Below are positions 58,901-64,000 of a stretch of 64,000 nucleotides of DNA, in pieces. The notes under the pieces are model-generated. The model was not told where the DNA came from and searched no databases. It worked only from the letters and a program-made list of their open reading frames with translations. The position numbers were made by a program, and so were the translations under genes. The stretch covers positions 2,177,881-2,241,880 of the forward strand of contig NMRA01000006.1 of the NCBI GenBank assembly GCA_002633005.1, given 5' to 3'. Numbering within the stretch: the first letter of the stretch is position 1; each line of letters starts with the position of its first letter. The stretch comes from Phoronis australis (lineage: Eukaryota; Phoronida; Phoronidae).

Positions 58901-61135
58901 TTGTTAAAGTTAAAGTACAAGAACTCAATGCTTTACAGTCAAGCCTACATGTTCAAAATAACTGTGCCATTCATTTTCAGAAAGCAATAACTAAAAACGT
59001 AACCTGTTGTTTTTAACGTTTAAATGACGACAGTGGGAAGTGAATGAAGGAAATGGACAAAATTTTCAAGAAGTTATTTCATATTTTACAGCACTACAGT
59101 AAAAATGCTGCAAATGGGGAAGCTCAGGTCCAACAGTATCAAAGGATCTGTTTTGTTATAATGCAAAAAATCAAAATTGTTTATTGGTGAAAAAATAATG
59201 AACAGCAGGTGAAGTCAAAATCTAGTAAACACCCGCGAATATAGCCTCAAAACCAATCAATACACTTCGCTCTGAGATACTGTAGTAAGATTGTGAAAAA
59301 TTAGCTTGATTATAAACCTCTACATTGCAGAAATGATTTTAGGAGTGTATCCCGCATCAGTGGCTCATAAGAATATTCATTAATGCAATGAGACTGTTTG
59401 ACTTGGGCCAACTGGGACATTAAAACTGTGTCAGCAATCACGGTGTAATTTGTCTCACAGTGGGAAATGCATTGCATTCAGATTAGTAACGCATAGCAAG
59501 GCAGATCAGCTGACCAAAATCCACCATCAGTCACAAAGAGTCAAACATGTTGTGAAAATACCAACCCTAACTGTGGATTTATGTGTTTTGTTGAAACTGA
59601 AATGCTGCTGGCAGGCAAAATTACACACAATAAAAGATGTTTGCCAAAAATCAAATCAAAAAAGGACAGAAGAACTAACATGATCCATGAGCCCACCAAG
59701 TTGATCCACAGATTTGAGGCAATCGGCCTCATGGCAGGTTGGCCGATAGCCTCAGACTGACCAAGCCTCGTTTTTCTAAAAAGATTCCTACAATGAAACC
59801 TAAACTAAATTTTAAACATGGCGCTGCATGTATATACTTTCTGTGATTTCGCCTGAGTCGCGACAGGAAATCCATGACAAGAAACACAGTGGTCAAAGCC
59901 ATTCCGTTAAATTAAACAGTACGGTAGAATTTGAAAAAAATCAAAGCAAACAAGTTTAAGCCTAACTTTAATGCCTGAATACACTAGGCAAGACATCTAT
60001 AGATGGCAAAGGCCTATGGGCAATGCTCAGCTTAAGTATTAATAATAAACTTCATGAACCAAAACAATTTCCTGTGAATAAAAGATTAGGGACAAATGCA
60101 TTGACAAAACCGTGACCATCTCTCTTTCAGTGATTTATCATAAATATGCAAATTATGTAGGTCATCTGAAACACGATCTGTGACACAGGTGTAAGAAAAC
60201 ACAACTGACTAAGGTCGTTTTACAACATGTGGACACGTAAATTGTGCTGGCAAATGTAAAAACATCAACCAGAGATCATTGACAAAAGGTCTGAATTTTT
60301 AAGCGTTCTAGTTTTCACTTAGTGTTTTTACTTAAAGTTATCTCCAGCTCAATAACGGATTGGTTGGCAAAGAACTCAGCAGGATCACCAACATTGCGTT
60401 GGTGGGCCAACTGATGAAAAGGCATGATCCTGTAGGATACAACATATCAGAAGATTACCAGTTCACCATTGATAACAGTAGCACAACAGTACATTTCAAA
60501 TCATGTCAGTAGGCCTACAGTCACACAACCTGCCACCAATATAACGTGTGAAAGAGCAAGAGAATATAAATGAATATTCATGATATGATCAATAATCAAT
60601 CAAAATGTGTGCAATCAAGGTACGAACCAAATGTTGACCCCATAGATGACCTAGTTAGCTGGGCAAACACATTGCTGGGCAACTTGCACTGGGTCTAGTT
60701 ATCGGAAATACTTACCTTCTTGAACACAAAAACACGGATATGCTGAACGTTAACCAATGTTCTACTCTCGCTTTCACAACCGCTTACATACGTATTTCGT
60801 TTGTCGACCGTAACCACACACTACAGACTTCGATGCACTAGATATTTTAATGAAATAAGGAACTGTAAACTGAACCGAAGTGAATCAAGACTTTATCAAC
60901 GTGTGACCCAGTTTCCTACACAAAGCTAGGCCACTGGCACTGCTTTCCATACGTCAAAAATAAACCACAAAGAAAATCATGACTTCACTGTCGCTTTTCA
61001 ACGATATCACAAATCGAACACATCGGGAGACATACAAACCTAGTAATCAAGCAATCGTTTAGTAAATTATGCGACGTAGCTCTACTTACCAGCCGAAATT
61101 TCATCGGCTTGTGTTGACCGAATTTCGTCTTCCAT
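31693..61135 (-). CDS. nuclear hormone receptor, NR1-like, with alternative second-finger exons (whole gene)
   Basis: A ligand-regulated transcription factor of the nuclear receptor superfamily acting in the nucleus. Joining the exons below in consistent phase gives about 912 residues. The N-terminal A/B region (1-250) is acidic and Gln/Ala-rich. The DNA-binding domain begins [16 protein letters not shown], with finger-1 cysteines at about 253, 256, 270 and 273 and the P-box EGCKG. Finger 2 lies at 275-324. The hinge is unusually long (about 325-700), starts [15 protein letters not shown] and contains a basic KKRPYK...DDKRVK stretch. The ligand-binding domain carries the signature [19 protein letters not shown] (734-752) and an AF-2 helix LLAEIFDL (903-910), which implies an activation-competent receptor. 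P-box and signature fit NR1-type receptors; the subgroup is not clear to me. Intron 1 is about 18 kb. Three putative haplotype duplications lie within the gene. Confidence 0.93.
32605..32824 (-). CDS. receptor LBD exon
   Basis: 220 nt, phase 0 in and phase 1 out. Acceptor TTTCTCCAG|GTTGCC and donor ACACCAG|GTGAGG. It encodes [18 protein letters not shown] through [14 protein letters not shown], the middle LBD helices, in register with its neighbours. Confidence 0.93.
32825..33611 (-). other. receptor intron with tRNA-like SINE remnant
   Basis: Contains a tRNA-like segment at about 33168-33240: a degenerate A box (GGCTCAGCAGTTGAGC) followed by a B box (GGTTCAATCCC). The cloverleaf does not close well, so it is more likely a SINE or tRNA pseudogene than a working tRNA. 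Confidence 0.4.
33612..33779 (-). CDS. receptor LBD exon with family signature
   Basis: 168 nt, phase 0 on both sides. Acceptor TTTACACAG|GTTCC and donor TTTTGAG|GTACGC. It encodes [20 protein letters not shown] and then [26 protein letters not shown]. The motif FAK-x-x-PGF-x-x-L-x-x-x-DQI is the nuclear-receptor LBD signature between helices 3 and 5. Confidence 0.95.
33780..37139 (-). other. receptor intron containing repeat block 2
   Basis: Non-coding intron. A loose inverted repeat lies at about 33975-34075, with arms around TTAACCATTTTT. The CTCF-like repeat block at 36010-36740 is listed separately. No coding exon is seen. Confidence 0.5.
36010..36740 (+). repeat. CTCF-like-motif tandem repeat block 2
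   Basis: The leader (AGCAACGTGGAGCGTTGAAA at about 36018) is followed by five monomers with cores at about 36096 (weak), 36245 (CCACTCGGCGGCAG), 36391 (weak), 36538 (CCACTAGGTGGCGC) and 36684 (CCACTAAGGGGCAC). Spacing is 149, 146, 147 and 146 bp. It lies in a receptor intron, in the same orientation as the other blocks. Confidence 0.75.
37140..37748 (-). CDS. receptor long hinge exon
   Basis: 609 nt, phase 0 on both sides. Acceptor TTTCATCTGTAG|GTGCTGG and donor GCTATTCAG|GTAGTA. It encodes 203 residues: a Val/Thr/Pro-rich stretch, a basic segment [20 protein letters not shown] that could be a nuclear localisation signal, and a more helical end ([20 protein letters not shown]) running into the LBD. 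It shows no similarity to known domains by eye. Confidence 0.9.
37796..38752. repeat. duplicated segment A, copy 1 (with hinge exon)
   Basis: Near-identical to 38754-39777, separated by a single n at 38753. Copies differ by substitutions and indels, including about 60 bp present only in copy 2 near 39220. This is most simply two haplotypes placed in tandem by assembly. Confidence 0.85.
38505..38669 (-). CDS. receptor 165-nt hinge exon, copy 1
   Basis: Acceptor CCTTTTCAG|ATAAATC and donor CACAAGCG|GTGAGT, phase 0 on both sides. It encodes 55 residues: [20 protein letters not shown] through [23 protein letters not shown]. It differs from copy 2 at two residues (Leu/Val and Pro/Val). Only one copy probably exists per allele. 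Confidence 0.8.
38754..39777. repeat. duplicated segment A, copy 2
   Basis: Second copy of the segment starting CTGCTCAACATCAAAGGCGG and ending TATACTGAATG. See copy 1. Confidence 0.85.
39529..39693 (-). CDS. receptor 165-nt hinge exon, copy 2
   Basis: Identical splice sites and phase to copy 1, but reads [10 protein letters not shown] where copy 1 reads [10 protein letters not shown]. If both exons were real and spliced in, the protein would gain 55 residues in frame. The single-n joint makes an allelic duplicate more likely. Confidence 0.8.
40079..40440 (-). CDS. receptor hinge exon after the DBD
   Basis: 362 nt. Acceptor CTTCTTTTTAG|CCGCC and donor ACTGCAG|GTAGGG. The first two bases complete an Ala codon after MSRS, giving [18 protein letters not shown], the C-terminal extension of the DBD. 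The rest (about 105 residues) is helical and Gln/Glu-rich ([30 protein letters not shown]) and ends SSELQLQ, phase 0. Confidence 0.92.
40693..40802. repeat. imperfect palindrome of about 42-bp arms in a receptor intron
   Basis: The left arm contains TCTGATATAACC and TTTTGAGAACCAG. The right arm contains CTGGTTCTCAAAA and GTTATATCAGA. Arms are mismatched at about six sites and separated by about 28 bp, consistent with a small foldback MITE. Confidence 0.75.
41111..41261 (-). CDS. receptor second-zinc-finger exon, 3' alternative (D-box NANKN)
   Basis: 151 nt, phase 0 in and phase 1 out. Acceptor AATGTTTTAG|GGGTTC and donor CGCTCTG|GTAAAC. It encodes [42 protein letters not shown] and LALGMSRS. 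All four finger-2 cysteines are present. It is the same length as the upstream alternative (41327-41477), has identical phases and shares 43 of 50 residues with it. Either exon can join the first-finger exon (ending CEGCK) to the hinge exon. Using both would shift the frame. Confidence 0.93.
41327..41477 (-). CDS. receptor second-zinc-finger exon, 5' alternative (D-box YFNKN)
   Basis: 151 nt, phase 0 in and phase 1 out. Acceptor TGCGTTGTAG|GGATTC and donor AGATCTG|GTAAAT. It encodes [42 protein letters not shown] and LALGMSRS. It lies only 65 nt from the other alternative. Synonymous codons differ at 26 of 43 shared residues, so the pair is old and both copies look constrained. The residues that change most fall in the D-box, which in nuclear receptors contributes to the dimer contact on DNA. 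Confidence 0.93.
41478..42069 (-). other. receptor intron between the finger-1 and finger-2 exons
   Basis: About 590 nt of AT-rich sequence. I see no conserved docking-site pair that would pair with the selector side of the alternative exons, but I could not search for weak RNA pairings. Confidence 0.4.
42070..42845 (-). CDS. receptor A/B domain and first zinc finger exon
   Basis: 776 nt. Acceptor CTCTATCTCTAG|GTGTTCC and donor GGTTGTAAG|GTGAGC. The first two bases complete a Gly codon begun in exon 1. It encodes 258 residues: [19 protein letters not shown], an acidic Glu/Val-rich stretch, a Ser/Thr-rich middle, a Gln/Ala run ([12 protein letters not shown]), then [20 protein letters not shown] and EGCK. 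This gives the four cysteines of finger 1 and an NR1-type P-box. Confidence 0.93.
42918..44144. repeat. duplicated segment B, copy 1 (receptor intron 1)
   Basis: Starts GACTTCCTTTTCAAACAGAT and ends AAACTCAACAACA before a single n at 44145. It is almost identical to 44146-45368. This is probably the other haplotype inserted by assembly. Confidence 0.85.
44146..45368. repeat. duplicated segment B, copy 2
   Basis: Same start and end words as copy 1, with scattered substitutions and small indels (for example, copy 2 lacks TTTCC near 44818). No coding sequence is visible in either copy. Confidence 0.85.
45369..49710 (-). other. receptor intron 1, dispersed repeats
   Basis: Copies of the dispersed repeat also seen at 11.9 kb lie near 45.68-45.80 and 46.07-46.17 kb. 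An imperfect inverted repeat around TGTGGGCAAGCAATA / TTATTGCCCACAC lies at about 46537-46612. A small palindrome (CTCATTGAGACCGTCTCAAT) lies at about 49078, and a transposon-end-like GGGCGAATACGGTA near 49364. No exon is seen. Confidence 0.45.
48200..48225. promoter_or_regulatory. palindromic receptor half-site pair in intron 1
   Basis: TTTAAAGTGACC, AG, GGTCACTTTAAA: perfect 12-bp arms with TGACC and GGTCA, the everted arrangement of nuclear-receptor half-sites. It lies within the receptor's own first intron. Function is speculative. Confidence 0.25.
49711..50198. mobile_element. short DNA transposon with CAGGGCTTGGAA ends
   Basis: Starts CAGGGCTTGGAAT and ends ATTCCAAGCCCTG. ACCTAT abuts both ends, giving a 6-bp target-site duplication. 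Internal sequence is GC-richer, with subterminal GCGGAAATCCGCG-type repeats on the right. Short frames inside show no firm domain. The superfamily is not assigned. Confidence 0.8.
50199..52427 (-). other. receptor intron 1, nothing coding
   Basis: A copy of the dispersed 11.9-kb repeat lies at about 50885-51000 (CATTTTCGTAATTATTTTTG). Otherwise nothing is recognised. Confidence 0.45.
52428..53823 (+). repeat. CTCF-like-motif tandem repeat block 3
   Basis: The leader (AACAAGAGCAACGTAGAGTG at about 52429) is followed by about eight diverged monomers with cores near 52640, 52957 (ACACTAGGGGGCAC), 53206, 53343 (CCACTAAGGGGCAC) and 53493 (CCACTAGGAGGCAC). A second leader at about 53682 begins another copy that is cut by the n gap. 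Same orientation as the other blocks. Confidence 0.7.
53824..54015. other. sequence gap (192 n)
   Basis: A run of n lies inside a copy of the tandem repeat. It is an assembly gap probably caused by the repeat, and its true length is unknown. Open frames running through it are meaningless. Confidence 0.99.
54016..55889 (-). other. receptor intron 1, nothing recognised
   Basis: AT-rich. A solitary B-box-like GGTTCGAACCCC lies at about 55599, without a convincing A box or cloverleaf. An 88-codon minus frame at 54961-55227 has no domain. Confidence 0.4.
55890..56420 (+). repeat. CTCF-like-motif tandem repeat block 4
   Basis: A fragment of the same family without the leader. Cores lie at about 56026 (GGCACTAGAAGGCAC), 56242 (CCACTAGGTGGCAC) and 56390 (CCACTAGAGGGCAC). 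The last two are 148 bp apart. Confidence 0.7.
56421..57811 (-). other. receptor intron 1, nothing recognised
   Basis: No exon, RNA gene or repeat boundary is seen. A solitary CTCF-like match (reverse complement ACACCAGATGGCAC) lies near 57220. Confidence 0.4.
57812..58243. repeat. duplicated segment C, copy 1
   Basis: 432 bp starting ATAATGCAGGGCACATCTAG and ending CACCTCAACAGAAT before a single n at 58244. Almost identical to 58247-58678. Probable haplotype duplicate. Confidence 0.85.
58247..58678. repeat. duplicated segment C, copy 2
   Basis: Second copy of the 432-bp segment, with only a handful of differences. Like A and B it sits at a single-n joint within the receptor gene. Confidence 0.85.
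58679..61089 (-). other. receptor intron 1, 5' part
   Basis: No coding exon is supported. A consensus minus-strand donor (AAGAAG|GTAAGT at 60716/60715) could end an alternative non-coding 5' exon. The open frame at 58609-59016 is partly inside duplicate C and is not supported. Confidence 0.4.
61090..61135 (-). CDS. receptor first coding exon
   Basis: ATG at 61135 is followed by [14 protein letters not shown] and one base, then the donor GGCTG|GTAAGT. The final G plus GT of the next exon makes Gly. The product reads [16 protein letters not shown] across the junction, in phase. An in-frame TAG (61148-61150) lies just upstream, so this ATG is the likely start. TTTTGTAG|GTC before it could also be an acceptor, so a further 5' UTR exon is possible. 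Confidence 0.8.
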
Positions 61136-61430
61136 TCTTCGTCTGACCTACAAAATGTCTATCGGCAAAGCCAAGCCTCTCTTTGAAAATCTTTAGCGTC
61201 ACGAGTAGACGATGATCATTTGTTGCATCAAACAAAAATCCGCTAGGTGCCTCTGCGACAAAGGAAGTGGGGATAAAAAAGTTTTACTGCCACTGGCCTG
61301 GGAGTGGGAGGCTGGCACTACTGTATCGGTTTGTTACTGTTAGGTGGTAGGCCTAAGTTCAGCTTCAAGAAAACTGTTAAGCCTACTACTTCCTGCGATT
61401 GTTGTGTCTTGTCTTGAGGTAATCCTATTT
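61136..61430. promoter_or_regulatory. probable 5' UTR and promoter region of the receptor
   Basis: The sequence upstream of the first coding exon includes an ETS-like AAGGAAGTGGGG near 61264. No TATA box is apparent. On the plus strand, GTCTTGAG|GTAATC near 61419 could end a non-coding exon of a divergent gene (see 63379). Both statements are inference. Confidence 0.3.
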
Positions 61431-61554
61431 TAGAGGTCTAAATTATATTTGACTTCAAACCTTCCGTCCCCCCTTACAAATTTGTCCCGAGTCTGAGTGA
61501 GAAGGTGACAGCACACCATGACCTGCTAAGTAGACGGTGGCGTCGTCTCTAGTG

Positions 61555-62020
61555 TGGTGAATCTGCAATGAGTGTAGTGATATAAAGGCATCTCTTACTC
61601 GCTTACGAGCACTTGCTCTTTGGTTGACTGGTTAGGACGCCTGGCATTGATCGGCACAAGAGGTTCCCAGCGGGTTTGAAACTTGGACTAGGTGATTTCT
61701 CACTACATTCATTGACATTGGCGCCCTACAATGGTCCGTAATCACAATGGCAGAAAGGGACCACACAGTCTCCTGAGTTTGATAGTGGCTGAGGAGCAGG
61801 TGGATGTATAGTGGGCGATCTGATGTTGAGTTCCAGGTGGCGTTACCCCTAATCATTGGATGGGTTGAGTGTTGGGAATCTAGTGTAGTAATAAAGGCCT
61901 CTCTTAATCACTCGACTACAGAAAATTGTTCTTTTGTTGACTGGTTAGGATGCCTTGCATTACACTTACAGCAAGAGATGCCGAGTTTGAAACTTGAACT
62001 AGGTAATTTTTCACTACGCT
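61555..62020 (+). repeat. two diverged copies of a tRNA-like (SINE-like) repeat
   Basis: Copy 1 (about 61555-61708) and copy 2 (about 61866-62018) share ATAAAGGC, GTTGACTGGTTAGGAYGCC (A-box-like), GGGTTTGAAACTTG / GAGTTTGAAACTTG (B-box-like) and ACTAGGTRATTTYTCACTAC. They are offset by about 310 bp. This fits a tRNA-derived SINE duplicated in tandem. A working tRNA is unlikely because no clean acceptor stem forms. Confidence 0.55.
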
Positions 62021-63378
62021 ACGTAGCAGTAGAGAATGTAACTTCCCTTAGGGCCTTCATATGCCAGGAGCTTTTTGGCGAATTATGCCTCACACTGATT
62101 AAACCATCAAAGTCACGTTGCTATATAATGTGCATAGAGGGACATCTTAGGAAGCAGTCGATGTCTTTTAATTCCTTCCATATTGAACAAATACTCCGGA
62201 AATCAAACTTTTTTTGAGCAATCCTTCGTTCTGTTGCCCAAATCGACCATTTTTACAATGCTCGCACAAGGGGATATGTGAGTGCCACCATATCTACTGC
62301 TGAGTAAAGATGGTGGCACTGTCCATGAGACAAATCCTTTACTAATATTTGGGGATTTGTTATCCCAGTGCCAAAGCGAGCCTCAGCCAGACTGTGTCTA
62401 ACCTGTCATAGTTGATTCACAAATTAATGCTCATTGCTTAGCTCAGTGCTGAAGAAAATCTGTTTGGTATTTTCACTAATAATGTCTTGATTTTAAAAAT
62501 TCAAAGATGGCTAATATTTACTATTCAATTTTAGAAACAGTCATGTTGATCTTTTATCTTACTTATTGATCGATTTTTGACTTAAAAACTCGTACCCAAA
62601 ACGGGCGTGTTGACTTATGACCGCAATTATCTCATCCAGCATGTTCAGCCTAGACCACGAATAGCGACTAGCTCACTTCAGTCTGTGATGACACCATCAA
62701 GCTTTTGATATGCCGAGGACTTCGCTGGATACTCTGCAGTATATGGTGCACGCTTTCTCATCCACTTGTTTGCAAATCTTGTAAGCAAAAGATTTGCCTA
62801 ATGTGTTCCCCAAGTTACATCACTGTGGCACTAACATCCAATATTTTTCTTGAACTGGTTTGAAGCATTAAGGGTGAAGTCCAGTTTTTTTAAATATTAA
62901 ATTTGTATTGAAATGTAATCAGAAATACCTGAAATTACTTCATAGCCACAGCTAGCATTGAACACGGTGCAAAGGTGAGCCATCAAAGTCACCATGCTAA
63001 GTAACTTTCCTGTTTATAGGGAAACTTCTGGAAGCCATCAATATTTTTAAATGATCAGGTAAATACTTTGGCTATGGTTAAGTCTCTATTTTAGGACACA
63101 GTATAGCGGACTAGTAAAATTGTACTTTCGCAATTTTTCATAAAAGATAGGTAACCCTGAAATAATGCTGAATGTCACATTTAAGCTACCATAAGATTAG
63201 ACAATATGTTTGCTGCAAAACTGTCAGCATTCAGTACAAAATAAAAAACCTTAAAAATGAAAAAGGTCAATCTTGGCAATAATTTTTGTCTGAGATACGG
63301 TGTGATTTCACCTGATTGCGGTTTGTTTTCAACATGTTCATGTCCTGACTAGCAACAGCATGTGCTTACCTTTTCCAG
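62021..63378. other. non-coding stretch
   Basis: Holds a copy of the dispersed 11.9-kb repeat at about 63225-63310 (GGTCAATCTTGGCAATAATT). A reverse-oriented inverted word pair GATATGTGAGTGCCACCAT / AAGATGGTGGCACTGTCC lies at about 62272-62327. No exon is supported. Confidence 0.45.
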
Positions 63379-63544
63379 AGAATGATGACAGAGGAACTGT
63401 GTCAACAATTCCGATACAAATTTGGCTGTAAAGGTACACAGTCAACCTTGACGGTTCCCGTTCCGATACCCCTGAAGCAGACGGCGAGTGACCTGACTGG
63501 ACGTCTGGTAGCTGCACATAACTTACCTTGTTATGCGCAGGATG
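63379..63544 (+). CDS. probable coding exon of an unidentified plus-strand gene
   Basis: The acceptor TACCTTTTCCAG precedes AGAATGATGACAGAGG, and the donor CAGGATG|GTAAGC follows. The frame reads RMMTEELCQQFRYKFGCK and later LVAAHNLPCYAQD, phase 1 out. The ATG pair could be the start codon, with a non-coding exon near 61.4 kb. A minus-strand reading of the same DNA is also open and has donor-like sites, so the strand is not certain. No family is recognised. Confidence 0.4.
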
Positions 63545-63845
63545 GTAAGCCAGTTTATTCAGGTTTAATTTTTGTGTCGTCAAATCATTTTGATAGTGTT
63601 CTTTTACAAAGAATATAGTGCACATTAACTGGAGTTAAGCCCAGAAAGTGGTAGAAAGAATTATATCTGGGTGTCAAAAATATTAGTAATACATAGATAT
63701 CAATATAATAAGTGAATGCAAATTTACATATACTGTCAAGTGGACCCAGCTGTTTATAACGTTTGCTTGCATATAATTTTCCATTCTGGTAGTCCCAGTT
63801 TCCTTTTAAGCAAGATACCTTTTCTCTTTTTTGTTTTTAATGAAG

Positions 63846-63897
63846 AGGGACACGACGTCCATACGGTCACAATGTACCAATTTCGATGTCGTTGTGG
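63846..63897 (+). CDS. possible next exon of the 63.38-kb gene
   Basis: 52 nt. A T-rich tract and AATGAAG acceptor precede AGGGACACG, and the donor TTGTGG|GTAACT follows. In phase with the previous exon it gives AQD-EGHDVHTVTMYQFRCRC. The small size and weak donor keep this tentative. Further exons would lie beyond the window. Confidence 0.3.
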
Positions 63898-64000
63898 GTA
63901 ACTTCATCAACTTTACAGCAAAGCAGCGCATGTGAATCTAAAAATTGATCACGTGCGGGCTCTTCCGTATCAAATTTGTGTACAACATGTGACACACTGG

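Noticed and set aside
58609-59016. 135-codon plus-strand frame
   Set aside because: Begins inside a duplicated non-coding segment, lies in receptor intron 1, and shows no domain or splice support.
61804-62217. 137-codon plus-strand frame
   Set aside because: Runs through the second tRNA-like repeat copy; no recognised domain.

Overview
The window reads as nuclear DNA of an animal, most likely a marine invertebrate bilaterian. It is AT-rich, has long introns with GT-AG splice sites, many DNA-transposon remnants and highly variable duplicate sequence. The species cannot be named from sequence alone. Three single-n joints, each flanked by two near-identical copies, suggest an assembly that merged diverged haplotypes.

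The dominant gene is a nuclear hormone receptor on the minus strand, with coding sequence running from 61135 down to 31693. I could follow it exon by exon with consistent splice phases: a short first coding exon (61090-61135), an intron of about 18 kb, an A/B-domain plus first-zinc-finger exon (42070-42845), TWO alternative second-zinc-finger exons (41327-41477 and 41111-41261), three hinge exons (40079-40440, one 165-nt exon present twice, 37140-37748) and three ligand-binding-domain exons (33612-33779, 32605-32824, 31693-31934). The spliced protein would be about 912 residues. It is NR1-like but I cannot assign a subgroup.

The best candidate for an undescribed system is the pair of second-finger exons. 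Both are exactly 151 nt, are separated by only 65 nt, and keep 43 of 50 residues although 26 of the 43 identical residues use a different codon. They differ mainly in the D-box between the first two cysteines of finger 2. Using both would break the frame, so they look like ancient mutually exclusive exons that switch D-box chemistry while the P-box stays constant.

Region by region: 0-1.3 kb nothing recognised; 1.3-4.25 kb a repeat block with CTCF-like cores about every 145 bp (further blocks at 36.0-36.75, 52.4-53.8 and 55.9-56.4 kb); 4.3-12.4 kb non-coding with a near-perfect hairpin, a 38-bp minisatellite and two inverted-repeat elements (6.38-6.90 and 8.86-10.2 kb); 12.45-14.14 kb a DNA transposon with 160-bp inverted repeats, carrying a broken THAP-domain transposase fragment and, tail-to-tail, a fragment like the P2X7 intracellular ballast domain; 14.2-24.4 kb repeats; 24.4-24.6 kb a probable first exon and promoter of a second minus-strand gene; 25-31.6 kb mostly repeats plus one weak first-exon candidate at 28.43 kb; 31.7-61.15 kb the receptor; 61.2-64 kb promoter-side sequence, a duplicated tRNA-like repeat and a possible plus-strand gene starting at 63.38 kb.
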